Source: Cylicocyclus nassatus
Taxonomy: Eukaryota; Nematoda; Chromadorea; Rhabditida; Strongylidae
Direction: 5' to 3'
NCBI GenBank assembly: GCA_958299035.1
Contig: CATQJL010000112.1
Coordinates: 43,652,833 to 43,716,832 of the forward strand
Length of the DNA stretch: 64,000 nucleotides
The notes beneath the pieces are model-generated. The model saw only the letters and a program-made list of their open reading frames with translations. It searched no databases and was not told where the DNA came from. The translations under genes and the position numbers were made by a program. This document shows, one piece after another, positions 55,371 to 64,000 of the stretch (its first letter is position 1; each line of letters begins with the position of its first letter).

Positions 55371-57099
55371 ACGTTTGACCAGCAAATTATCTACTCAGGC
55401 AGTCGCCTGGTAAGTTATTCTAAACATATAAAAAATAACGATATTTGATCTCCCTTTTACTAGCTTCCTGCCCAACAGCTGTCCGAAGCAACGCCTCTCA
55501 CTGTCGTGAGATTTTCACCGTTTTTACGCGAGGTGACATAGTCTGAAAATAACTTCCAGAATAACATCGAGCTAGCATTGAACCAATCATCGTTCAATAC
55601 AAAAGTACATAAACCATTTTCTCAGAATGGTGTCTATAAAAGAATTTTCCAGCAGACTCGCACCCCCAACATTCGACTCTAAATGAAGGAAATGAGCTAA
55701 AGGGAATTTTTTCTGAAAAGCGAATTGTAACCGGAAAGAAGAAGGAGTATAGTACAACAACCTCGCAGGGAAAAGATATGGTAGCATTGTGGACAAATGC
55801 GCAGGATGGTTGCCAAGAATGGACTTCATCCAAAAAAAAAAGTCATGTTGTGTATTTGGTGGGAATGGCAAGAAACTGTTTTATGAGTTCTTGGAACCTA
55901 GTCAAAGTGTTGATTTGAACGAGTATTGCTCCCTGTTATGAAAAGCTAAGAAAGCGTTGAAGCAAAAAATGCTGGCGCTGGGAATAGAATAGCTGCGATT
56001 TTCCGTTGAGGCAAAGCTAGACCCCACATTTCTTTGGAGGCAGCTCCGGCTACTGGATTTTGGTGTTTTCTAACAATTGAAGGATCCAAAAGGATCACAC
56101 AGCCATATGAAACTTTTTTTAGAAGCAACTGAAAAGTTCCTCCAGCAATAAAGTTCTTCTCACCGAGTCAAACCGTGAGCATAGTGATTTTTGATTTGAG
56201 ACGAAGCGAATGAAGTAGATATAATTTAGAAATTTACCTTTGTGTTCTCAAAGTCATCAATAAGGAAGACAAAGCGTATGCATTTTATCCTAATAGCGAA
56301 ATACACTGTTTTGCTCAAGTATTCTTAGAGTGTGGAGAAAAGTAAGTGCCGTATGCATCAACTTGCTTTTCTTATAAAGTAATCATATTTGCGTGATGAT
56401 TTTGCGCACGTTGCAGAAGAAGCGACGGAGAGTGGTCACTCTCTATGTTCGTTGTCAACGTCGCCGTTCTCTTCGTCATAGACATTAGAGTTGTATTAGT
56501 AGTTAATCTTTCTTTGATATCGTATAAAATTTTGAATCATTGTCGAACTGTTGATTTATTCTAGTTCATGAATTGTTAATTCAAATTATAGGCTCATACA
56601 AAAGGAAGAATTAAAGTGTTAAGTGTGAAAATTTACAGTCGTGAGAAAGGAGATTGTTTCGAAGAATTGAAGATGCAAGTTCCTATCGCTTTCTTGCCAA
56701 TGGGGAAATAATGCTAACCAACGACTGTAGATTTCCAGAGGAGGAGGCAACACTCTAAAGCGAATCTCACCGGAACGCAGGATGCTATATCACATGTTTT
56801 TGTTTCCACTGAGTGATGTAGGATTGTGAGAAAGTCCAACTCAAGTGTTTCAAGCTCACGGTCTCCGCATGTCCTTGCGTATTCAATGCTTATGTTCAAT
56901 CTAACATCTGCCACTGCGTGTTTACCTACACCTCTAACTGATTCAAAGCAAGCCATCTTGCTCATTCACGATTTTGTCTCTATGTTATGGATTTAAGTGT
57001 TTTAAATTTGTTATTCTATCCTTTGTTTTGCTTCTTGTTCACTCATTGTGATTTGCTATTGTTGTTGTCCAAGAGAGTAAGTAACTTATGTGACGTGAT
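55371..57099. other. no supported gene
   Basis: Minus-strand frames at 55587-55871 and 56714-56965 have no recognisable domain. Confidence 0.35.
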
Positions 57100-57356
57100 A
57101 TAGACCGACAGATAGACAGATAAGCAGACAGACAAGCAGACAGACGACAGACGGACAAACAGAGAAACAGATGACAGATGAATAGACAGACAAACAGACA
57201 GACAAATAGACAGACGGACAGGCAGACAATCAGGCAGATATACAGACAAACAAACATACAAACAAACAGACAGACAAACAGGCCGACTAACAGACAGATA
57301 AACAGACAGACGGAAGATAAACAGACGGACGAACAGACAAACGGACAAACAGCCAG
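57100..57356. repeat. GACA/AACA tetranucleotide microsatellite
   Basis: About 250 bp of interrupted (CAGA)n with CAAA, TAGA and CGGA variants. It creates long Gln/Thr- or Cys/Leu-rich frames in all three phases that are not genes. Confidence 0.97.
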
Positions 57357-57375
57357 GTTTGTCTTCTGTTTTATA

Positions 57376-58529
57376 TAGCAGGTCAGTCTGAGAGTTCCCG
57401 CCGTTTTTAGACCTATTCCCACCCGTTTGAAGCGGTGATGGGCAGTATTCGATGCAAAAAACATTCCACTTTCTAGCTGGGGATGTTTTTGTTCCTAGAT
57501 CTTCAATGGTCGCTTAAATAATCGTCGAAACTCCAATCCATGGTTTTACGTCCTCTTATTTTAACTATTTTCTGAAACTTTCAATCCAGTCTTTTGGAAG
57601 AGTTTTGATGGCAGTTACATAAAGTAAGCAAAGCGCAGCATAATGCTTTTTGGGAAACGGCTTGCCACTAGGGTCTCATTCGATGCAGCTTTTCCTCCTC
57701 TTTTTGATATGTACTCTTCCTTCTTAATTGTGAAGTCTCCGTCTCCAGTTGGGAACCATCACAAGCATTGATTTTGGATGCGCCTCAGGCAGTGGCGGTT
57801 TTCGTATTTCCGTCCGGAGCGGGGGGGGGGGGGGCGGAGAAGGTGGGTACGCGGCAAAAAATTTTTTTCGATAGGTGCGTGGCGTTAGCCATGCACTCCG
57901 AGAAAATTTTTTACAGATCTAATTTGAATGTTTAAGAATTTTCAAAAATTCTTTTAATTAATTACAAGTATAAATAACTCACTTGCACATTTTTAAAACC
58001 TTTGTAAGTAATTTTCAAAAATTTCGCGACCCATTCGGCGCCTCCCCCCCCCCCGCCCTCCCCCCTCGGTCCGCCGCTGGCCTCAGGCTGTACTCTGAAA
58101 ATTCCTCTTTTGATATTTCAAAGCGTGAACGCGTATTGCTTGCAAAAATAGGTAACAAATCAAATCGGCTTCAGCAAATTTCAAGCTCCAAAAATTTATT
58201 GGTGTTTGAAGCTTTTGTGTATTTTGCGACTTCGCTAGCACGAAGGCATCTGGAAGAATCATCTTGCAAATTACTAATTAACCACGATAGCTCGAATAAT
58301 CGTACCCAAGAAATTTGTACTGCACATTGATAACTCTCCCTATATTGAAATTATCGAAATTCCTAAAGTCAAAAACGAGAACGATTATTCGAGCGGCTAA
58401 AATCTTGGCACGAAAATATTGCTAGAAAGGGGAGATTTTCTGCACCGAACTTGTTTGGAGCATCTAACATTACTCTCAACCACCTGAGGATTAGTCTGAA
58501 TAAAGGCACAAATTTTTGGACCGATTTAG
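57376..58529. mobile_element. long-TIR mariner-like element, split by a hAT MITE
   Basis: The left arm (57376-57560) and right arm (58375-58529, reversed) align over about 150 bp, including TTCCACTTTCTAGC versus CTCCCCTTTCTAGC and TTAAATAATCGT versus TCGAATAATCGT. Right-end GGCACAAATTTTTGGACCGA TTTAG is followed by TA (58530-58531). The left terminus is diverged. Without the inserted hAT MITE it is about 0.86 kb. The arm also matches 62243-62460. Confidence 0.7.
57790..58079. mobile_element. hAT-type MITE with poly-G/poly-C arms, nested
   Basis: The ends CAGTGGCGG and CCGCCGCTG are inverted, with perfect 8 bp direct repeats GCCTCAGG at 57782-57789 and 58080-58087. Subterminal runs of about 13 G at the left face C runs at the right. 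290 bp, non-coding; it sits inside the mariner-like element 57376-58529. Confidence 0.92.
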
Positions 58530-58531
58530 TA

Positions 58532-59094
58532 AGAGATGTACAAAAAGATTCCGTGAGTGTCTACACAGAGCCCAGCGTCTCTCATGATTACCAAGAAACT
58601 TCTTGAGGTGGAATGCTAATCGGAAAGCAGACTTTTTGTACAATGAACTGTCAAACTAAAATGCCTTGAGCAGCATTTGTAGCAGGAGTCACTGGATTCG
58701 TTTTGGGTTTTTTTAGATATCCTCTTGCGGATTTCAAATAAAACAGATATCGGTAAAAGTTCATATAGGACACTGGAAAACGTAATGCGCTTCAGATGGA
58801 CTACTTTATATTATAGATGAAATCATTCTTCCTAATTTACCTCATCAAGCTCGTTCTTAAATGAAACAAAATCAGTTTCCTAGCAAATCGGTCTAGGTAC
58901 AAGGTCATATTTTGGAAATGATTTTATATCGTAAATTGATTGTACTGTAATCGGAAGTGACTAGTGGGGCTTTAAGCATTGTCTTAGGGAATGAGCTGCT
59001 AAAAGCAAATCCAATATGACATCTTTACGTGCTGGCATTTTCTCTACCTGCTGCAAATGCAATCTCTCAAAAGCACCAAAAAATTTCGTGACGT
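58532..59094. other. no supported gene
   Basis: No reading frame or repeat of note. Confidence 0.4.
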
Positions 59095-59098
59095 TTAA

Positions 59099-59492
59099 AC
59101 GAAGTGGGGCAAATTTCAACCTAGTCAAATTTGCGCTTACCTGGGGTTTTTCAGTACGCTGATCCCGAAAATCCACTTCTGAAATCTTGAAAACGGCGAA
59201 AATGAGCGTTTTTAATGTCCTTCCTGATATTGGACGAGTGGAGCAAGGCCGATGACGCGAAATCGTGGCAGGATCCAGTGGTTGTAGCTTTGCGGCGGGC
59301 AGCCTCCAATGGTGAGAAATTCCCAACTCGTCCAGATGCGTGTAAGATTGGCCTGCACGTGTAAGTTTGGAGCGATTTTCTCGGCAGGGAAAGCATGCTG
59401 TGCAACCGGGATTGCACTGTTTTCATAGTTGGGCGATAACGAACCTACCGCGTCAAAATCCCGAGTTTTTGAGTTTTGCCGATCCACTGCCT
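59099..59492. mobile_element. TTAA-target foldback MITE, copy 9 of 9
   Basis: The right end GATCCACTGCCT abuts TTAA (59493-59496); the left end is diverged but follows TTAA (59095-59098). The interior matches copy 7: GCGCTTACCTGGGG and CTGATCCCGAAAATCCACTT versus GTGCTTACCCGGGC and CTGAATCCGAAAATCCACAT. Confidence 0.75.
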
Positions 59493-59496
59493 TTAA

Positions 59497-60270
59497 GCTG
59501 TTCAGGCTTTGAAACTCTCAAGAGCATTTGATGGGTGAATTGAAGTCACCAACGACCAAGATGGCTGCAGTACATGGGAAGAAATTGAGAAGCAAATTTA
59601 GAAGGGCTTCATTGATTCAGCTCTGGGGAGGGCGACTGATGCAAATGGTTCGTAAAGTGTAAAAGGAGGAAAAATATAAAATGTTATGGCTAAGAATGAC
59701 AATCGTTTGGAATAGTTATGTCCACCCTTTCCATAACAATGTTGTTTTTATTAAACACACCTCCTCCTTTCAACGGCTTCTATCATACGAAATGTTGTAC
59801 ATGGCAAGTTCGAAAAGAATTTCACATTAATTATTGAAGAGAATCAAGTTTCCCCTCTGACCCTAATTAAGCTGAAGTTAGGGTTTGAGAAGGCAATTGC
59901 ATGAGCAAAAGAGAGCTGGCAGAAATGTAGTTTTCCTTCATTAGCTAGAACCTATCTATCCTCATATACTACTCTGAATCTGTGCTCTGCCCTACTTTGA
60001 CTCATCTGTTTGGCCCCCTTTCGGAGCTCCTCTCTTCTGCTCTCTTTCTTTAACGAAGACCTTATAATCGAGACAGTCCCTTAGAATTCTGGTCCAAAGA
60101 GAACATTGTGATCCAAGGCCCCTTTGTTAGTTTAGCTTCAACCAACGAGGCTTGCTTCTTTCTCTCCATGCAATAGTTCCTTACGCGCCTTTCAAATCAA
60201 GAAATCGATGAGTCGATTTCTCGATTTGAAAGTCAAAACCGATTTTTCCGCTCAGTGTCGTCTTCTGTAG
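59497..60270. other. upstream of the possible two-exon gene end; no exon assigned
   Basis: No clear coding stretch. An inverted pair ATCAAGAAATCGATG / TCGATTTCTCGATTTGA lies at 60195-60228. Confidence 0.3.
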
Positions 60271-60422
60271 TTGACGCTGACGGCATGGCTCCATCACTCG
60301 GCACTTCAAGTTATGGAAACCCAGAGATTACGACGCTCCTTGATTTCTTATCCTTTTCGATTACCTCCTCGCTTACCTTTCCAAGACATACTAAAATCTC
60401 TAGGTGATTTCACTCACTTCTG
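60271..60422 (+). CDS. candidate penultimate exon, unrecognised gene
   Basis: An open stretch from a possible acceptor (TCTTCTGTAG, 60261-60270) to a perfect donor G|GTAAGT at 60422/60423. The frame contains METQRLRRSLISYPFRLPPR and LPFQDILKSLGDFTHF, ending in phase 2. Joined to 61206-61332 the frame stays open to a TAG. No domain recognised. The acceptor is weak and no earlier exons were found, so it may be a remnant. Confidence 0.3.
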
Positions 60423-60490
60423 GTAAGTTAGGATCCAGAAGATTTTGATTAGACGGGACGCTGTCGCTCCGAAGAGCAGTCAAAACCTTA

Positions 60491-61158
60491 GGGTGCCTTC
60501 ATACCGCGCCCGCAGCCCCCGCTAGCAGCCCGTAGCAGCCGCCAGCAGCACGTAGTCGCCGCTGGCCGCTTTTGATATGGAAGCGCAAAATCATCAACTT
60601 CTTACTACTTTGGGTGCGCCCTCCCACGCTTTCCATCTTCCACGCTTCTTTCTTCCTATTGCGGCTAATGTACAGTTCCACTCTCACACATTACAAAGTT
60701 ATTCAAGGATAACTTGAATAACTTTGTAATGTGTGAGAGTGGATAACTGAGGATAACTTTAAGATAAGCACCGGCCAAGGATATGATTAAAGCAGAACCA
60801 TGCATAAAAAATAAACACTGCAGAAACTGGACGCATCGAAAGTCCGACGAAATCACATCGCGAAGAAACTTTGGCGAAATATGGTTCAACTACGGGAGGG
60901 AAACTGAGCACCACTAGGATAACCAATGTACGGCAACAAGATAATAACAACAATGGACACAAATATGATATATGACATCGAATAGCGACAACAAGAAGGA
61001 AAAAGCGTGGAAGATAGAAAGCGTGGGCGGTTGCACTTAAAGTAGTAAGAATTTGGTGATTTTGCGCTTATATGACAAAAGCGGCCAGCGGCGGCTACGG
61101 CTGCTTGCGGCTACCACGGGCTGCTAGCGGCGGCTGCCGGCGCGGTATGAAGGCACCC
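60491..61158. mobile_element. Harbinger-type palindromic element inside a candidate intron
   Basis: GGGTGCCTTCATACCGCGCC and GGCGCGGTATGAAGGCACCC are perfect inverted ends, with TTA at 60488-60490 and 61159-61161. The arms continue for about 180 bp each (CCGCTGGCCGCTTTTGATAT versus ATGACAAAAGCGGCCAGCGG; CCCACGCTTTC versus GAAAGCGTGGG). 668 bp, non-coding, with a perfect 30 bp hairpin in its interior. Confidence 0.92.
60678..60742. repeat. perfect 30 bp hairpin, 5-base loop
   Basis: CCACTCTCACACATTACAAA..TTCAAG (60678-60707) and its exact complement (60713-60742) flank GATAA. It lies inside, but off-centre from, the Harbinger-type palindrome. Confidence 0.93.
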
Positions 61159-61205
61159 TTAGAGGCAGCAGGGTTTGATTTTTGCGTTGTGACCTTTTGT
61201 TGCAG

Positions 61206-61332
61206 GCAGAGTCTGATAGAGTATTTGATTGGAGAAGGCTTGACGTACAAAGATTTTGATCAAGACACCAAAATCTCAAATACAAAAATGAAGTTCGATT
61301 TAGTCGGAACTCACGACATGAGATACCTTTAG
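61206..61332 (+). CDS. candidate terminal exon, unrecognised gene
   Basis: It follows a strong acceptor (CCTTTTGTTGCAG, ending 61205). In the phase supplied by the donor at 60422 it reads WQSLIEYLIGEGLTYKDF, then DQDTKISNTKMKFDLVGTHD and MRYL before TAG. The implied intron is 783 bp, of which 671 bp is the Harbinger-type element plus one target duplication, leaving an ancestral intron of about 112 bp. No family recognised. Independent support is only the matching phase and splice signals. Confidence 0.35.
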
Positions 61333-61553
61333 CTCTATCAAAAACTCAACAGAACGATTTTGACGCAAAATAAAGGAAGAAAATCAAGAATAGGCACAAC
61401 ATTTGAGAAGAAAAAAGAGATTACACGGAAAGCAATCAAAATTACAATGGAGACAAGTGCGTGAATGAAGATAAAGAAGTTTGATTTGATGCTACCAAAA
61501 CGGATTTAGAAACTCTGGAAAAGACGAATGTTTTTTTGCATTGCTTGCTGGTA

Positions 61554-63739
61554 TTAGTCGGTGCAAAAGTTGTTTCCGTTCATTGAAAACCACCCTCGAA
61601 TCCCGCAGAGTGAAATCAACAAATACTCCAAAACAGTTTTCACAGCAGTTCTGTTCGTAGTGCGACTTTGAGATCGGATACGGAGACAGCCGCCGAAGAT
61701 TATGACTCTCCGTTTCAACAAGCTTATCTTCGCCAATGTTTAGAAATTCTATTTGAGACCTTTGAAGGTGCTCTGATAGCCATTCGGTAGCGCAAACCTT
61801 TTAGAAATTATATGCCTTTTTGTATCTCTCTAGCATGTTTTCTAGATTCTTGATGAATAATTCCAAAAGTCACAAGTTTTGGAGAAAATCGCGGAACATA
61901 TAATTGCACAAATCGTCGTAAAATTCTTAGAATATTGAGATTTCGAAACTTGATTGTTGCTATTAGTAACACTAGAAGTTAAATGAGCGAACAGCGCATG
62001 AAGATATATACGTAGATTTCAAAAGCTAAGGTAAAGTAGTGAGCAGCCTTAGAATTGAGAAATACGGCAATTTTGATTGCAAAAGTCGCATGTATCGCAG
62101 TAAAAACATGAATATTACGAAGACGACAGAAAGATGCATCGAATGTTACTTGAGCTGTCTCCATTTTTTGTTCAAAGAAATTAAAATAGGCCTACTATGG
62201 ATCTGGTTACTTCAGAATATATTAAATCGATCCAAAAGTTCGTGCTGTTTTTAGACTGATCCCAATTCATTCAGAATATAGACAAACGCTCTAAGCAGTT
62301 CGATGTAGAATTTTTTTCCTCTTTCGAGTGCTTGTGCTTCTGTTCAGATTCCTTTGATATTCGCCCTGTAATCAGAATCCCCACCCCATGGTTATCACCG
62401 ATCCTGAGTTTGGTCATTTTTCAAAATTTCCATTTTCAACTCTTAGATTAGCTTCGATAATATTTGGATAGAATGAAAGTGCATTACAGAACTATGGCCT
62501 CTTCAATTAGCTTTTCAGCATTTTTCAAAATAGTTCTTCAAAAGCCTTGACTTTTGCCAAGTCGTGAAATACACAACCGCCACACTGGTAAGTCTTCGTA
62601 TTGTGAAGCTTCCAAAAACATCTCATACTTAATACTGATTTTAGCAAGCAACTGAGCGTTTGGCGGTTCGGAATATTGGATTCCGAAATCTTCGTGTCTA
62701 GCCTCAGAAAAGTCTGAAAACAAAAGTTATAATGATTTTACCCTCATGTGTTATACAAATCAGGAAGGAAAGAAGTCTATCAGGAAGAGGAGAAAAGCTG
62801 CATTGAAACACCCTGGTTTGCTCGCCTTTCATGCTCTCAGCGGACTCTAATGCCCAAGACTTCAATTTCATTAGAAAGATATTTTCAAAAATTTCGAGAA
62901 GCGAGTTAGAGGTGCCAAAAAGTGTTGCTTTGCATTTTCTTTATTTTATCCGTTATTGAAGCTAGCTTGATTTCATGAATACAAGACGCACCTTTTTCGA
63001 TTTTTTAAGCGATCCGCTCAGCCACCTCGCTGTATTTCGAAAAACGAGACTTATGGTGCACGATACTTTCAGGCAATATACATCACTGTATATAGTTTTT
63101 TTGATCGCGAAGTCCTTCGGCTTGTCTGTGCTGTTCAATTTCAGAAAAAAATTCCTTGCGTCCTACACTCGTGAAATTAGAGTAGTCCAAAAGTTGAAAA
63201 TGGAAATTTTAAAAAATAGCCAAACTCAAGATGGGTAAAAACCATGGATTGGAGACTCTGACTAATATTTGAACGGACATCAAAGGAATCTGAACAAGAA
63301 CGTAACTGTCAGGAAGGAATTCTACTCGAACATTGTTTAAAGCGTTTGTCTATCATTGTCCTAAATGGTTTGAGCATAGGGCTGAGAAACGGTACGAACT
63401 TTCGGAATGGCCTGATATATTTTGGTAATTTCAAGAAGCATGCCAGAAAGATACAGAAAACTGCGTTAATTTGTGAAAGGATTGCTTTATTACTTCTCTA
63501 TCAAAGCGCCTTTGAAAGTCCCAAATGAATATCGCGAAAATTGGAGTAATTAGACATGATAAAAATCAAAGGTGTAATTTTCGGCGATTATCAGCGCTCG
63601 TTGATAGAATTGCAACGGGGACGTAGCTGCTGGAAAGATGAAGAAATCCTGCGCAGATTAGTGCCTGAATTCGTTTATCAACCTTTTAGGGGATTTCGAG
63701 TTGGTGCAAGAAAGAGAAAGAACTTTTGCACCGACCTAA
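61554..63739. mobile_element. long-TIR mariner-like element, host of a nested relative
   Basis: The left end TTAGTCGGTGCAAAAGTTGT and right end complement TTAGGTCGGTGCAAAAGTTC are inverted, with TA at 61552-61553 and 63740-63741. The arms align weakly for about 190 bp. Arm frames share a VIIFGG / VIFGDY peptide. Without the nested element at 62222-63415 it is about 0.99 kb, the same size class as 57376-58529 minus its insertion. Confidence 0.8.
62222..63415. mobile_element. long-TIR mariner-like element, nested
   Basis: TTAAATCGATCCAAAAGTTC at the left and the complement TCAGGCCATTCCGAAAGTTC at the right are inverted, with TA at 62220-62221 and 63416-63417. The arms match for about 220 bp (ATAGACAAACGCT, GTTCAGATTCCTTTGAT, CCATGGTT, AAAATTTCCATTTTCAACT). 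The non-arm centre (about 62700-62980) has no transposase motif. It lies inside 61554-63739. Confidence 0.82.
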
Positions 63740-63741
63740 TA

Positions 63742-64000
63742 ATTTCACGTCCTTCGGAATTCTCTACACCTATCTCTACAGCAGCTCTACAACCGTGTAT
63801 AATATATCTACAGTCGTAAACACAAAGCCAAACATTTCTTTCTCCGCACGTGCGATCAGTCACACAACTGCGAAAAAAACTGATAATCTCATACGGTAAG
63901 CTTTGTCAGTGAAATTGCTTGTTCGTAATCAGGTCAGATATGTGACACTATGGACATTCATTGCAAATACCACAGAACAAAAAACGCTATAGACACCGGG
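63742..64000. other. no supported feature
   Basis: Short flank at the window edge; nothing recognised. Confidence 0.4.

Noticed and set aside
57039..57464. Long Cys/Leu/Val-rich and Gln/Thr/Arg-rich frames
   Set aside because: All phases are open because the sequence is a tetranucleotide microsatellite without stop codons; not a gene.
1..64000. CRISPR array, bacterial operon, prophage or integron
   Set aside because: No regularly spaced direct repeats with unique spacers, no ribosome-binding-site-led gene strings and no phage-like genes; the sequence is eukaryotic in character.

Overview
This 64 kb window looks like gene-poor, non-coding DNA from an animal nuclear genome. It is AT-rich, has no operons and no long ORFs (the longest reading frames are under 200 codons and mostly fall inside repeats), and is packed with DNA-transposon relics. 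The transposon mix (mariner-type, PIF/Harbinger-type, hAT-type and TTAA-target foldback elements), the short-intron signals (GTAAGT donors, TTTCAG/TTGCAG acceptors) and the overall compactness suggest a nematode, possibly a strongylid/hookworm-like worm. That placement is inference; no marker gene is present to prove it.

Layout. From 0 to 20 kb: two copies of a 175 bp GC-rich palindromic element, a 0.92 kb mariner-type element, four TTAA-target foldback elements, two hAT-type MITEs and four copies of a 0.5 kb foldback family with TAA/TTA targets. One of these (17.9-18.5 kb) carries a hAT MITE nested inside it with a perfect 8 bp target duplication. From 20 to 42 kb: more TTAA foldbacks, three copies of a Harbinger-type MITE (22.0, 27.3 and 37.3 kb), a near-complete palindrome (22.3 kb), mariner-type elements at 29.6 and 32.1 kb, a foldback element studded with a short repeated motif (38.9-39.3 kb), and one small minus-strand reading frame with a signal-peptide-like segment (25.8 kb).

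From 42.6 to 50.5 kb lies the only part with much protein-like sequence. Minus-strand fragments at 42.8-43.5 kb and 45.3-46.8 kb keep protein-like composition across several frames, with stops and frameshifts and one MITE in the middle. A plus-strand frame sits at 47.9-48.2 kb, a recognisable decayed mariner transposase at 48.4-49.3 kb, and another frame at 50.2-50.5 kb. From 51.0 to 53.2 kb is a hAT-type element whose interior is six copies of a ~165 bp unit in head-to-head orientation.

From 57 to 64 kb: a GACA-type microsatellite, a long-TIR mariner-like element split by a hAT MITE, a possible two-exon gene end whose intron contains a Harbinger-type palindrome, and one long-TIR mariner-like element nested within another of the same style. 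The window is mainly a layered archive of non-autonomous DNA transposons. Target-site duplications let the insertion order be read directly at several nests. No RNA gene, CRISPR array or intact protein-coding gene could be supported with confidence.
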